From Micromonospora phaseoli (GTDB lineage: Bacteria; Actinomycetota; Actinomycetes; Mycobacteriales; Micromonosporaceae), in contig NZ_FNYV01000016.1 of the NCBI RefSeq assembly GCF_900109115.1, positions 45,567-109,566 of the forward strand: a stretch of DNA of 64,000 nt, written 5' to 3'. The notes beneath the pieces are model-generated. The model was given only the letters and a program-made list of their open reading frames with translations. It was not told the DNA's origin and made no database searches. A program made the position numbers and the translations under genes. Below, in pieces: positions 8,588 through 17,226 of this stretch (the first letter of the stretch is position 1; each line of letters begins with the position of its first letter).

Positions 8588-9100
8588 TTGGACGACAAGG
8601 CGAGAGCCAGATTCGGTGAGTTCGCGCAGAGCCGGACCGCCGCCCTGATCAGGGCGGCCTACCTGCTCACCGGCGACCAGCATGCCGCCGAGGATCTGGT
8701 GCAGTCGGCGTTGGCCAAGACGTACGTCAAATGGCCGACGATCCGGCACGAGGACCCCGAGGGGTACGTGCGCGCAGTGATGTACCGCGAGCGGGTCAGC
8801 TGGTGGCGGCGCCGGGGACGACTACGGGAGACCCTGGTCGGCTCGCCGGTCGAGCGGGAACACCCGGACGACAGCGGCCATGCCGACCTGCGGCTGGCCA
8901 TGCGGGCAGCCCTGCTGCGCCTTCCCGTGGCGCAGCGCGCGGTGCTGGTCCTGCGGTACTACGAGGACCTGCCCGAGCGACAGGTGGCCGAGGTGCTCGG
9001 CTGCTCGGTCGGGACGGTCCGCAGCCGGACCCACCGGGCGGTCGGTCGGCTGCGTGAGGTGCTGCCCGATGCCGAACTCGTGCTGGAGCTGAAGCGATGA
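8588..9100 (+). CDS. SigE-family ECF RNA polymerase sigma factor
   Basis: A 170-residue ECF sigma factor. Region 2 (residues 10-75) includes AAYLLTGDQHAAEDLVQSALAK, and region 4 (105-165) contains LPVAQRAVLVLRYYEDLPERQ followed by the HTH VAEVLGCSVGTVRSRTHRA. The start is TTG at 8588 with GGAG about 7 bases upstream. The stop overlaps the ATG of the next gene by four bases, a translationally coupled sigma/anti-sigma arrangement. The signal is unknown. It directs RNA polymerase to a small regulon, probably including its own promoter. Confidence 0.9.
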   Translation: MDDKARARFGEFAQSRTAALIRAAYLLTGDQHAAEDLVQSALAKTYVKWPTIRHEDPEGYVRAVMYRERVSWWRRRGRLRETLVGSPVEREHPDDSGHADLRLAMRAALLRLPVAQRAVLVLRYYEDLPERQVAEVLGCSVGTVRSRTHRAVGRLREVLPDAELVLELKR

Positions 9101-9537
9101 ACACCCCGATCGACGACCTCATCCGATCCACCCTTACCGATCTTGCCGAGGAGGCAGTCCCGATGAATCTGGCAGATTCCGCCGTCGACCGGGCGCGCAA
9201 GCGTCGTACCCTCACCGTCTCCGTGGGGGTGGCGGGCGTCGTCGCCGCCCTCATGGTCGGCACGCCGCTGGCGTTCGCGGCCGTGAACCGGGACGCCCCG
9301 CCGCCGTCCGCTCCCGCCGACCAGGCGCCGGCCGCCTCCCCCAGCCTTGTCCCGATCAGCCCTGTCCCGAACGGTCCTGACCTGCCCCCGCCGGGAAAGC
9401 TGGTCAGCCCTGTCCCGATCGATCCCGACCTGCCCAGCCCTGTCCCGACCGGTCCTGACCTGCCCCCGCCGGGAAAGCTGGCCAGCCCTGTCCCGATCGA
9501 TCCTGGCCTGCCCAGCCTTGTCCCGATCCGGTCCTGA
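9097..9537 (+). CDS. Membrane protein with proline-rich repeats, probable anti-sigma partner
   Basis: A 146-residue protein: a cytoplasmic N terminus (MNTPIDDLIRSTLTDLAEEAVP), a basic cluster RARKRRT, one membrane segment (about 40-62, VGVAGVVAALMVGTPLAFAA) and an extracellular Pro-rich tail of repeated SPVPIDPDLP and TGPDLPPPGKL units. The overlap with the sigma gene and the topology suggest an anti-sigma factor, although no zinc-binding HxxxCxxC motif is present. The DNA repeats run on past the stop to about 9570 in another frame; compared with earlier units the last ones carry one extra base, so the tail was probably longer before a 1-base gain. Confidence 0.7.
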   Translation: MNTPIDDLIRSTLTDLAEEAVPMNLADSAVDRARKRRTLTVSVGVAGVVAALMVGTPLAFAAVNRDAPPPSAPADQAPAASPSLVPISPVPNGPDLPPPGKLVSPVPIDPDLPSPVPTGPDLPPPGKLASPVPIDPGLPSLVPIRS

Positions 9538-9580
9538 ACTGCCCAGCCCTGTCCCGATCCGGTCCTGACCCGTCCCCGCC
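9343..9580 (+). repeat. Degenerate tandem repeats in the anti-sigma tail
   Basis: Seven near copies of CAGCCCTGTCCCGAYC occur at roughly 30-45 base intervals, alternating short and long units (the long ones add CCGCCGGGAAAGCTGG). They encode the Pro-rich tail and continue beyond the stop codon, a substrate for slippage. Confidence 0.75.
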
Positions 9581-9659
9581 GGTGGGTCCGAAGGGTCCGG
9601 GGGTTCCTAACTCCAGGTCCGTCAGCCCGTCATCCCGCCCCGGACGGGAGTCGGCCACC

Positions 9660-9735
9660 GCCGGGCTTGCCGGATGGCTCGTCCACCATCCGGCAAGCCC
9701 GGCGTCGGCGGCGGGCCCACGGTCCGCCGCCGACG
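9660..9735. terminator. Two tandem perfect hairpins
   Basis: The first has 18-base perfect arms (9660-9677, 9686-9703), the second 12-base perfect arms (9703-9714, 9724-9735). They sit downstream of the sigma/anti-sigma pair and likely form its terminator. Confidence 0.65.
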
Positions 9736-9801
9736 CGCCGTCCGGTATCCGTGCCGCAGCCCGGCAGCAGGCCGCTGGCCCGGTCGGTGAGAGCCGGCGG
9801 C

Positions 9802-10302
9802 TCAATCCAGGTCGATCCGCTCGGCCAGCGCGATCACGTCGTCGACCCGATAGTGGGGCGGTCGCAGGTCTCCGGCGTCGAGAAGGTCGCGCAGCCCGCC
9901 CCACGTCTCATCAACCGGATCGGGAACGTAGCAGCGCAGCTGCGTCGTCAGCCGAGCAATGATCACGGCGTCTTTCTCAGCGGTCTCGTCGAACGGCATT
10001 GCTCGATCCCCGGCCAGCTGGCCCAACATTCGCCAGCGGTGACCGGTCGGCTCGCACGCCACCGTGACCCCGGCGAAGCCTTTCGCCGCAGCCTGCCTAC
10101 TCGCCTAGTCCAACGCCGCACCCAGATCCCAGGCATGGCACCGGAAGGTCTTACGCGCCAACACTTTCGAGTCGCGGTGGTTGACCACGACCGTTTGCAT
10201 CTTGTCTGCAAGATCGATGCCGACGATCGCGTTCACGGACGGGTCCAACACCGGCAACCGAGCAAGCCGCGCGTTTGCGGTTGCGATCACCACGGGACAC
10301 AC
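9802..10302 (-). pseudogene. IS110-family transposase remnant
   Basis: The first frame reads LDPSVNAIVGIDLADKMQTVVV, LARKTFRCHAWDLGAALD, then a TAG, then (same frame) KGFAGVTVACEPTGHRW and EKDAVIIARLTTQLRCY. This is the N-terminal DEDD domain of IS110-type transposases. The in-frame stop near 10105, a missing block between the MPF and DET motifs, and a non-transposase C-terminal tail (GDLRPPHYRVDDVIALAERIDLD) show it is dead and joined to foreign sequence. Confidence 0.75.
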
Positions 10303-10442
10303 CGCTACCGTTGCCCATGAACGTCCTCCTCCTGCGATGGGACACCAAGCCCGACAGGCGCATCAGGGGGACGTTCCTACATCCTGCGCTGACACGCAGG
10401 ACGTCTTTCTATGCCGATGAGCGTGCCGCCCGTGCGCCGCCG

Positions 10443-10799
10443 TTAGCCGTAGTACTCAACCAGACAGAACTCGTGGCCCTCCGGGTCGGCCATGACAACG
10501 ACCACACCCTCCTCGTAGTCGTGCCGCTCACCGGTGGACCGGCCACCGAGCTTGATGACCGCCGTCATGGCCTCGTCGATATTGTCCACGGAGATGTCGA
10601 GATGAATTCGCACCTTGCCTGATTTGAGCTCAGCCACTGGCTGGAACACCAGCCGTGGCTGCGGGTCACCTCGCTCGCCTAGGTAGACCCAGCCCTCCTG
10701 CGACGAGCCGGGCTCGCGACCGAGCAGGGCGCTCCAGAATCGGGCTACCCGCTCGGGATCAAGGCAGTCGATCGTCACACCGGACCAGACGTTCGCCAT
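10443..10799 (-). CDS. VOC (glyoxalase-like) family protein
   Basis: A 118-residue single-module vicinal-oxygen-chelate protein beginning MANVWSGVTIDCLDPERVARFWSALLG; this ATG is chosen over the upstream one because the family begins there. The second beta-alpha-beta unit includes VRIHLDISVDNIDEA and ends MADPEGHEFCLVEYYG. Metal-ligand positions are compatible with His in RIHLDI and Glu in CLVEYY. Such proteins are lyases, dioxygenases or antibiotic-binding proteins; no specific substrate can be assigned. It stands alone between two IS remnants. Confidence 0.8.
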   Translation of the reverse strand: MANVWSGVTIDCLDPERVARFWSALLGREPGSSQEGWVYLGERGDPQPRLVFQPVAELKSGKVRIHLDISVDNIDEAMTAVIKLGGRSTGERHDYEEGVVVVMADPEGHEFCLVEYYG

Positions 10800-10838
10800 G
10801 CGCCGATCCTGACAGAGCACGTCCACCGAGAACGTGAC

Positions 10839-11177
10839 CTACGAACCCGAACGCAGACCCAGGGCACTGTGCTGCACGGCTCCGGCGGGAACTTCCCGGT
10901 TCCCCGACCTCTTGCGGGTCAACCTCACCAGCTGCTGCCGGAGTTCTTTCGCCGGCTCTCCGAGAACGATCGCGCTGAGCACCAACTCCAGCATCAGGCA
11001 GTCGTACTCATCATCGGCGCTGCGATAACGCTCCGGGTCGCGTTCCACCACGGCCTCGACGACCCGGCGGTGCCCACGAACAATCTTCTCGATGGTGTCG
11101 CTGAGGTTCTTCAGCAGGTGCCACCGGTCGGCGACCTGAATCGCGTCAGGTGCGCCCTTGCGGGTGCCGTCTAATGG
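10839..11177 (-). pseudogene. ISL3-family transposase fragment
   Basis: The reading frame contains GAPDAIQVADRWHLLKNLSD followed by TIEKIVRGHRRVVEAVVERD, the characteristic DDE-domain segment of ISL3 transposases (VADRWHL). Only about 110 residues remain, without zinc-finger N terminus or inverted repeats. Confidence 0.75.
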
Positions 11178-11229
11178 TGAGATCAGCTATTGGAACTGTT
11201 GGAATGCCCGGGATTGAGGGGCGCGTCTT

Positions 11230-11796
11230 CTAGCGTTTCGCTGGTTGGAGCCCGTACTCGGCCAGCCACTGGAGCAGCTGTTGGCGGGTGGTTTCCACGA
11301 GGCGGCCTCCGGTGAAACGGATGTCGTCAGTCACCTCTGCCACGCTGTCCGCAGGAGGCACGAAACGCTGCGCTTCCTCGTCGGTCGTGAACTCGGCTTC
11401 CGCGAGGACCAGGCCCTGTAGATGGCCGCCGAAGACGTCGACGCCCAAGGGAGGCACGCTGAAGCGCGTCTTGGACAGCAAGGTGGCCGGCAGCCGGGCA
11501 AGCAGGTCGTACTCGGTTGGCGACAAGTACGTGTTCGTGATCAGTCCCTGAACGGCGCCCGGTTGAGCGACCGGCACTTTCTGGGTCAGTTTGAGTTCGC
11601 AACCGCCGTCTGGCCAGTCGGCGCGCCGTAGACGCAGGCGGGTTCCCACCAAATACCGGTCGGTGATCGTCCGGGTGGCCGTCACTGCTGACGGTATCGG
11701 CGGTTCAGCTAGGAGAAACCGCCGTTCCCGTTCGACGCGAGCGTACTTTCCCGGGCAAACTGACTCACCTCGAATGCCGCCGGCCTTGTCGGTCAT
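11230..11796 (-). CDS. CYTH-domain protein (triphosphate tunnel metalloenzyme-like)
   Basis: A 188-residue protein. The VERERRFLL segment near residue 22 is the N-terminal ExExK-like motif of the CYTH superfamily, here with Arg at the third position. It is followed by charged strands typical of the tunnel fold (RYLVGTRLRLRRAD, GCELKLTQKVP, VLAEAEFTTDEEAQ). Members hydrolyse inorganic triphosphate or act as adenylate cyclases or thiamine triphosphatases; the size suits a triphosphatase. Ends TGGRLVETTRQQLLQWLAEYGL. No coupled partner is seen. Confidence 0.8.
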   Translation of the reverse strand: MTDKAGGIRGESVCPGKYARVERERRFLLAEPPIPSAVTATRTITDRYLVGTRLRLRRADWPDGGCELKLTQKVPVAQPGAVQGLITNTYLSPTEYDLLARLPATLLSKTRFSVPPLGVDVFGGHLQGLVLAEAEFTTDEEAQRFVPPADSVAEVTDDIRFTGGRLVETTRQQLLQWLAEYGLQPAKR

Positions 11797-11854
11797 CAGG
11801 AGATCTTGTCAGCCAATGCCGCTTTCGGGCAGCGTGTTTCCGTGGCTTTCGAGG

Positions 11855-12110
11855 TCACATCAGCCTTGCCCGCCGACTGACCTCGGCGGCGTAGGTGGTC
11901 CAGTCTCCGTTGGAGAGTTGCTGCCATTGGATGGCGGCTTTGATGTGGATGCCGAGCATTTGGCCGGGATCGCGGCGGGGACCTCGGCGGCGGGCATGAA
12001 CAGTGCGGTGTTGCGACTTTGACGTGGTTGCAGCCCGTGCGCGCGCAGTCGTCGTGCGAGGGCGTCTTCGGTGAGTGGACGTCCTGGCCATCGTCCGGGG
12101 AACAGCGCGA
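11855..12110 (-). pseudogene. Tyrosine-recombinase-type C-terminal remnant
   Basis: One frame reads GRPLTEDALARRLRAHGLQPRQSRNTALFMPAAEVPAAI, and after a frameshift near 11965 another reads MLGIHIKAAIQWQQLSNGDWTTYAAE. Together they match the C-terminal end of site-specific tyrosine recombinases found in actinobacterial transposons. The break and missing catalytic core show decay. Confidence 0.55.
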
Positions 12111-12179
12111 CGGTGTGCAGGATGTGGCCGCGGCCGCCATCGGAACTGCGATCCAGCCGAGATCCACGAGCGGACCACT

Positions 12180-12311
12180 GCCCATCGCGCCCTCGATCAG
12201 CTCACGGATGATGACGGATGGCACCACCACGCCGAACACCAGCAGCGCGGCGATCAACGTACGGGTCGCTCGCCTGAGTGGTGGGCGCGAGCTGAGCGGA
12301 TCACCGGGCAT
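12180..12311 (-). pseudogene. Possible truncated membrane protein
   Basis: From an ATG at 12309-12311 a frame reads MPGDPLSSRPPLRRATRTLI, continuing into one hydrophobic segment (LIAALLVFGVVVPSVII). The frame then runs into the recombinase remnant, so this looks like an N-terminal fragment cut by insertion. No family recognised. Confidence 0.3.
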
Positions 12312-12888
12312 GGCCCGCAGGATACGAGGAAGCAGCAATCGCCAACGCAGGGCAGCCGTCACCTCTACAAGTCCGAGGCTGCGCCGGGCCATCCACGGGG
12401 CAGTGCTCGGGAAACGCGGCGGTCACGAGTGGGCACCAGGGACACAAGATCCACCGCCGGCCGCAGGCGTTTCGGGCATCACAACCGGTTGTGCACGCTC
12501 TTCCAAACAGACGGTTCGGACGGATCACGGCAGCAGGCCGCCCGCTGAGCGGAGTGAGCGATCATACTGAGCCATGGTCATCACGTCTGACGGTTGTTCG
12601 ACCATGGCGAGGACTTGAACGATCTCGCCGAGTGGATCAATATGCGAGATCATCCGATCCTCACCTCCTGCAGCAGGTCTAAGCCTCGCCTGCCGAAGGC
12701 CCTCCCAGCATCCGCAACTCGGCATGACCGCACGCTGGACGCCGCGGCCCTTGGTCACGTTCTGTGACGCCCGGTCGGCGGCGTGCCCGGACGTCAGGGT
12801 GCCCGGGTCCGTCGTGCCCGGCTACCCGGCAACGTCCTGAGTACGCGGACAGATGCACGGTTGCGGGCACCGATGTTTTCCTGAGGCG
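12312..12888. other. Intergenic region with no supported gene
   Basis: All frames here are short, overlap each other on both strands and show no recognisable motif. I see no RNA gene or strong hairpin. Confidence 0.4.
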
Positions 12889-13401
12889 ATGCCACAAGAC
12901 ACCGCTGCCACCCGACGGCCCTTCGCTTCGGATCAAGGGATGGTGACAGTCGCATGTGGGTTGCTGGCCTGCCTCGTCGTGCTGTCATCGGCTGGTTGCG
13001 CATCCGCCTCCGACCGTGCCCGTGAGCAGGTGCTGCAGCGGGCGAGGCAGATCGCCCACGAGACCGAGCCGTGGGCCACCGACTCGCACAACTTGGAGGG
13101 CTGGAAGAGCAACGAATCGGTACTCAACCGGCTGGTCCTCCAGACAGGTGGCACGCAACTCACGTCCGTGGTGCACAACTTCGATGACCACGGGGTTGGT
13201 CCACTGGCCACGGTCGAGGTCGTGATGACGGGCGCGGCCTCTGACGGTTGGTTGAGTGGGCAAGACGTCCACTACAACATCTGCGTGCGTTTCGTGATCA
13301 GCCGGGAAGTCACCGGGCCACGCGAGATCACTCCGACCACGATCCAATGCCCACCCACGGTCCCCGCTACTGAGTCACCCCGTGACGCCTATGACAACTG
13401 A
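12889..13401 (+). CDS. Small secreted lipoprotein
   Basis: A 170-residue protein starting MPQDTAATRRPFASDQG, with GAGG just before the ATG. It has a twin-Arg-containing n-region, a hydrophobic core (VACGLLACLVVLSSAGC) and a lipobox SAGC, so the mature lipoprotein would begin at that Cys (about residue 37). The mature part has an amphipathic helix (DRAREQVLQRARQIAHE) and a beta-rich C-terminal half with two cysteines (YNICVRF, TIQCPP). No family recognised; such proteins are common orphan lipoproteins of actinomycetes. Confidence 0.75.
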   Translation: MPQDTAATRRPFASDQGMVTVACGLLACLVVLSSAGCASASDRAREQVLQRARQIAHETEPWATDSHNLEGWKSNESVLNRLVLQTGGTQLTSVVHNFDDHGVGPLATVEVVMTGAASDGWLSGQDVHYNICVRFVISREVTGPREITPTTIQCPPTVPATESPRDAYDN

Positions 13402-13626
13402 CACCGCGAACTCAGGTGACGTCCTATGCGTAGTCGTCCCAGTCGTCCGAGCGGAACCGGTGTTACCGGCACGGCGGCACGCTGTACATCTCATTGGCAG
13501 TTCCTGACCCGGGCGGCTGTCGCGTGTCGTAACACCACGTGACGCGCGGTCGGCGGCCAGAAGAGGATACTGGTCCACCGTTCGCCAGCGGCCGACCGAA
13601 GGCCGGCAAGAAATGCCTCGATTGCG

Positions 13627-14304
13627 CTAGATGTCGCCAGTCCAGGGTTTCCCGACGCCGGCGCGTACCGCGCTGCGCCCGGGCGGCAGGTCAAGAATGT
13701 TGATCAGGCTGGGGTCCTCGTCGACGGCATGGTGCAGGTGCCCGAGTTTGCCGGTGCTGCCTGTCGCGTCGGTGGCTCCGATCAGCTGCCAGACTCCGTC
13801 GTCCGCGTCGTGACTGATCAGCAGAACAGGCTCGTGGCGTTCGAAGACTTCAGGGGTCTGGATACAGGTGGTGCCCAGTAGCCAGTGCCGCATCCACCAG
13901 GCTCGCCGATCGTGTTGCATAACGTGGTCGGTGACCCACCAGACGAACGGCAGATCCTCGTGGGCGCGCGACTGGTCTGCGGTCAGGTCCGGACCGCCCT
14001 GCGGGACCCGCTCGAACGGCTCGTCGACGAGCGAGAACGCGTGCGCATCCTCGTTCGCGAACATGACGGCGTGGAAAGTGCCACCGCCAGGATTGCCGGC
14101 ACCAATCCCGATGGACAGGCGGGCGACGTGCGGGTCCGAGCCGGTGGTCCAGCCGAACGCGTACGAGGCCAGCTCACCACCCGGTCCCACGAACTCGCCG
14201 AACGCACGCCGGTCCATGCCCGTGCCGTCGCCCGTCGGCACCTCAACGAGCGCACCCTCCAGCACCTGGATCTCCACGCCGGCAACATAGCTGATCGAGA
14301 ACAT
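13627..14304 (-). CDS. Conserved hypothetical protein
   Basis: A 225-residue protein if started at MFSISYVAGVEIQVLEG; a start at the GTG coding for VEIQ is also possible because no strong ribosome site is visible. It is rich in Trp and His in its second half (FVWWVTDHVMQHDRRAWWMRHWLLG) and contains EPVLLISHDADDGVWQLIGATD, a pattern reminiscent of DUF2185/immunity-type modules. There is no signal peptide. Function unknown. It is followed downstream by no codirectional gene. Confidence 0.55.
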   Translation of the reverse strand: MFSISYVAGVEIQVLEGALVEVPTGDGTGMDRRAFGEFVGPGGELASYAFGWTTGSDPHVARLSIGIGAGNPGGGTFHAVMFANEDAHAFSLVDEPFERVPQGGPDLTADQSRAHEDLPFVWWVTDHVMQHDRRAWWMRHWLLGTTCIQTPEVFERHEPVLLISHDADDGVWQLIGATDATGSTGKLGHLHHAVDEDPSLINILDLPPGRSAVRAGVGKPWTGDI

Positions 14305-14516
14305 CGCCCCGCAGGCGCACGCCACCGCCACCCACGACGCCGACTCGGCGACGATCACCGGCACAACGCCGAGCCGTTCTCTCACGGCTGTCGCTGCTCC
14401 GAAGCGCCCCGACTGCCAGATGAGTGCGGGCGTCCTCGTACTACTGAACCAGGCGCCGAACCCCGATACGGGCCCCGGACGCTTCGTCGCTGCGAACGGC
14501 GCGGGCCCTGTCTCAA

Positions 14517-15101
14517 CTAGGCCTTGACTGGTGCGGCCGACCTGGCGGCCTGCTCGATCTTCGCGCAGTAGGCTGCACGGGCTTCCTCGTCGATCTGCTT
14601 CTCGTGTTCGGCGCGCAACCCGGTCCGACCGTCGAGGCCCTCGCGCAGGATATCGGCGTGCCCGGCATGCCGGATGGACTCGCCGAGGACATGAACCATG
14701 ATGGCGAACAGGTTCGTGTCGGCATAAGACTCCGGCCACCACGGCACGTGGCCGGGGGCACCGAGGGGAAGCTCGTTGATCGTCGCGTCCGAGTGTTCCC
14801 ACGTGCGCCGGTAGAATCCGATGATCTGATCGCGGGTCTCGTCCTCAGTCGCCCACAGATCGCTGCCGTTGGAGTCCTGCCACCGGGGCAACGGCTCCGG
14901 GGAAGGGCGGTCGAAAACCTCGCCGAAGTACCTGGCCTCGACGGTGGCCACGTGCTTGACCAGGCCGATAAGGTTGGTCCCGGTCGCTGTCAAAGGTCGG
15001 CGGACGTCGTATTCGGACAAGCCGTCGAGCTTCCAGAGCAGCGCCTTGCGGTCCCGCCGCAGTCTCCCGTGCAGGTTGTCTTTCGCGAATTCGTCGATCA
15101 T
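14517..15101 (-). CDS. DinB-family protein (DUF664)
   Basis: A 194-residue protein starting MIDEFAKDNLHGRLRRDRKALLWKLDGLSE. The four-helix DinB fold is indicated by the His triad positions: LIGLVKHVATVEARYFGE (first His), LFAIMVHVLGESIRHAGHAD (second and third His). Members are metal-binding and include mycothiol-dependent transferases and maleylpyruvate isomerases; this DUF664 branch is common in actinomycetes. The partner substrate is unknown. The ATG at 15099-15101 fits the family's start better than the one 18 bases upstream. Confidence 0.85.
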   Translation of the reverse strand: MIDEFAKDNLHGRLRRDRKALLWKLDGLSEYDVRRPLTATGTNLIGLVKHVATVEARYFGEVFDRPSPEPLPRWQDSNGSDLWATEDETRDQIIGFYRRTWEHSDATINELPLGAPGHVPWWPESYADTNLFAIMVHVLGESIRHAGHADILREGLDGRTGLRAEHEKQIDEEARAAYCAKIEQAARSAAPVKA

Positions 15102-15432
15102 GCGACATGAGCCTGCCATGGGCTGCTCGTGGTCTCAAGATCCCATACGCGGTCCGCAACGACTGGCAGAGCCGATCCTGGCCCTGCCCTGCCCTGCCCT
15201 GCCCTGCCCTGCCCTGCTACAAGAAGCTCGCGAAACTTGCCACTTGAGACAACCTCTAACGCTGCGACGACATGCAGGACGAGCCAACGCGCTGCCATCG
15301 GCACGTCCGGATGCACACCGTGAGCTGCTTACCTTGCGTGACGAGCGCTTCGCGGCATAGATGCGGATGTTTCCGTCTGCGTGGTCCGCCCATCCCAACC
15401 GGCAGTGTGGACCTGGTGCCGGCTGGCCGCTG
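15102..15432. other. Intergenic region containing a pentamer microsatellite
   Basis: No gene is supported. Seven perfect tandem copies of GCCCT occupy 15181-15215. The rest has only short overlapping frames. Confidence 0.5.
15181..15215. repeat. (GCCCT)7 microsatellite
   Basis: Seven uninterrupted GCCCT units, visible directly, in the upstream region of the DinB gene (about 80 bases before its start codon). The unit of five would shift frame if transcribed within a coding region, but here it is non-coding. Confidence 0.95.
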
Positions 15433-15912
15433 TTAGAACCGCGCGGGTCGCCAGGACGGCCCCGCGATCTTCGGCGGCTTGATCAGCGTGGGCTTGATGG
15501 CGTGCCAGGTGGCGCGCCACTCACTGGGAGGAAGTGCCAAGGTGACGCACACCTCGCGCGCCACCTTTTCGGGGCTACGGCCACGCCACAGGGTGTCGAC
15601 GAAGACCTGGTAGTCACCGTCGATTTGAAGGGCGACCCGGAACAGTTCGTGATCGCGGTCGTTGGCGACCCAACTGGTTTTGAGGACGTGAGCGCGCAAC
15701 CGTTCGCGGTCCACGTCCGTCAGGACACGTCGTCCGGCTGTGCGCTCCGCCGTCTCCCACGAATGATCCGCGGCCACCCGTGCGACTTCAACGTCGTACT
15801 CGGCGGCCGAGAAGGAGACGCCGTGGTTCATGGGCACCTCGATCGACCAGTCCCAGTGCACCAGTCCGCCGTCCCGCGTAATGGTGACGTCTGTGGATCC
15901 ACAGCGATACAC
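15433..15912 (-). CDS. Hypothetical protein
   Basis: About 159 residues if started at the GTG at 15910-15912; the longer frame to 15957 overlaps a recombinase remnant on the other strand. The sequence has a coherent globular composition: ITRDGGLVHWDWSIEVPMNHG, then FSAAEYDVEVARVAADHSWETAERTAGR, then DGDYQVFVDTLWRGRSPEKVAREVC and a basic, Pro-rich tail. No family recognised and no codirectional neighbour. The start is uncertain because no good ribosome site is seen. Confidence 0.5.
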   Translation of the reverse strand: MYRCGSTDVTITRDGGLVHWDWSIEVPMNHGVSFSAAEYDVEVARVAADHSWETAERTAGRRVLTDVDRERLRAHVLKTSWVANDRDHELFRVALQIDGDYQVFVDTLWRGRSPEKVAREVCVTLALPPSEWRATWHAIKPTLIKPPKIAGPSWRPARF

Positions 15913-16301
15913 GCCGCATCGCAGACGCCGGAGGCGACCCCGCCACCGTCGCCGCATGGATGACCGATGTCAACGCCCAACGGGCCGTCGCCGTCACTCA
16001 ACGCGACCAAGCAGCAGCACAAGCACAAGTGCCACGCCGCCTCACCGAGGACGACATCCGGCACCTCATCGGCAGCCTCGACGACATCCACAACTCCCTG
16101 CGGAACGCCCACCACCAGGACAAGAGCAACGTCTACCGCGAGCTCCGACTCGCCCTCACCTACAACCCCGGCCAAAACAAAATCAGCGTCGAGGCTAAGC
16201 CTGACGCTGATTACTGTGGGGTATCTGTACGTGTCCGAGGATCGACACAAACCGATACCCAACGCGGATTGCGCCTTGTCGGGGCTATCCCGCTCGCCTG
16301 A
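15912..16301 (+). pseudogene. Serine recombinase C-terminal remnant
   Basis: The frame reads RRIADAGGDPATVAAWM, then PRRLTEDDIRHLIGSLDDI and DKSNVYRELRLALTYNPGQN, the C-terminal coiled region of large serine recombinases of phage or ICE origin. The catalytic N terminus and zinc ribbon are missing, so this is a truncated remnant. Confidence 0.7.
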
Positions 16302-16315
16302 AAATTACCTACCTT

Positions 16316-16347
16316 GATGGGTCCCGAGCCTCCGCCCGGGACCCATC
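16316..16347. terminator. Hairpin after recombinase remnant
   Basis: Perfect 11-base arms GATGGGTCCCG (16316-16326) and its complement (16337-16347) flank a 10-base loop, between the recombinase remnant and the convergent TIGR02391-type gene. Confidence 0.6.
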
Positions 16348-16510
16348 TCGGCACGAGAGCGGCATCGGCCGCACGCGCCTCAGCGAGCCGATCCCGCGCA
16401 CGCTCATAGCCGAGATGAGTATGCCGAAGCCCGAGCCGCAGCGATGGCAGGCAACCCGGCCAGACACCGTGAGGCGGGATCGCCTCCGACGGCGGGGTTC
16501 TGATCCGAAA

Positions 16511-17211
16511 TCAGATTCGGTGCAGCAGCGCACTCGCCAACGCCAGGTACTCGATCGCTTCCGCTTCGGAGTCGGGCAGGTCCGCACCATGCGCCCGGGG
16601 ATTACGAAGGCCAGCCATCGCCCCAGCGAATAGGAATCGGAATCCCTCGCGTTCGTCCTGCGCGTTGCGGCCGTCGTGTCGGGCGACGTCGATGATCGGG
16701 CTCTGGGGGTTGAAGGCGCGATGCATGAGCGGGACACCGGTTTCGGTCAGGCCGGATTTCGTCTGGACCTGCAGCTCCACGGCTTGAAAAGCGGCCAATA
16801 CGGCCTTGCTGTAGTGGACGTCTGCGAACAACGCGCCTGCCGCCTGGTACACGGTGGGGTGCATCCCGGGGATTTCTACCCGCCGGTCAGCGGGTGCGGG
16901 CCGAGTTGTAACGGGCTCGATTTCGGCCGTTACGCGTTGGGCGGATTCCGGTAGTCCGCGCCGGCTGTGGTAGGTCACCCGTGTCGCTCGATACAGCTTG
17001 GCCTTTCCCGAGGGAGGGCGCTGCTCGATGAGATCCCCTCCTCAAGGTCGGTGTCGAGCAGGAATGTAGCCGTCTTGGCTGACATCAGGGCAAAGACATC
17101 GACACATGTCTCACCCTTGGAGCTGCGGCGGACGATGGCGACTTCTTCCATGTGACGCCCGAGTGGTCCGTTCAGCCGGGCGGCACGCATCTCCCCTGCG
17201 GGGGTACTCAT
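16511..17211 (-). pseudogene. TIGR02391-family gene split by a -1 frameshift
   Basis: The upstream frame (16975-17211) starts with an excellent ribosome site (AAGGAG, 7 bases before ATG) and reads MSTPAGEMRAARLNGPLGRH, then FLLDTDLEEG before drifting into a low-complexity end. Shifting by -1 at GAGGAGGGG (about 17033-17044) continues DLIEQRPPSGKAKLYRATRV, which runs into the downstream frame (16511-16978). That frame ends in the TIGR02391 domain: GMHPTVYQAAGALFADVHYSKAV, KSGLTETGVPLMHRAF, FLFAGAMAGLRNPRAHG and ALASALLHRI. So one ancestral gene of about 230 codons is split. The two frames also overlap as GTGA, so a second cistron could be reinitiated. TIGR02391 proteins are of unknown function and often lie in mobile or defence regions. 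Confidence 0.75.
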
Positions 17212-17226
17212 CTTGTTCTCCTTGCC

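Noticed and set aside
11796..12392. A 198-residue membrane protein gene
   Set aside because: Only its first third is hydrophobic; the rest is the shifted reading of a recombinase remnant, so at most a truncated gene is present.
15181..15215. CRISPR array
   Set aside because: The repeat is a pure pentamer without spacers and there are no cas genes.
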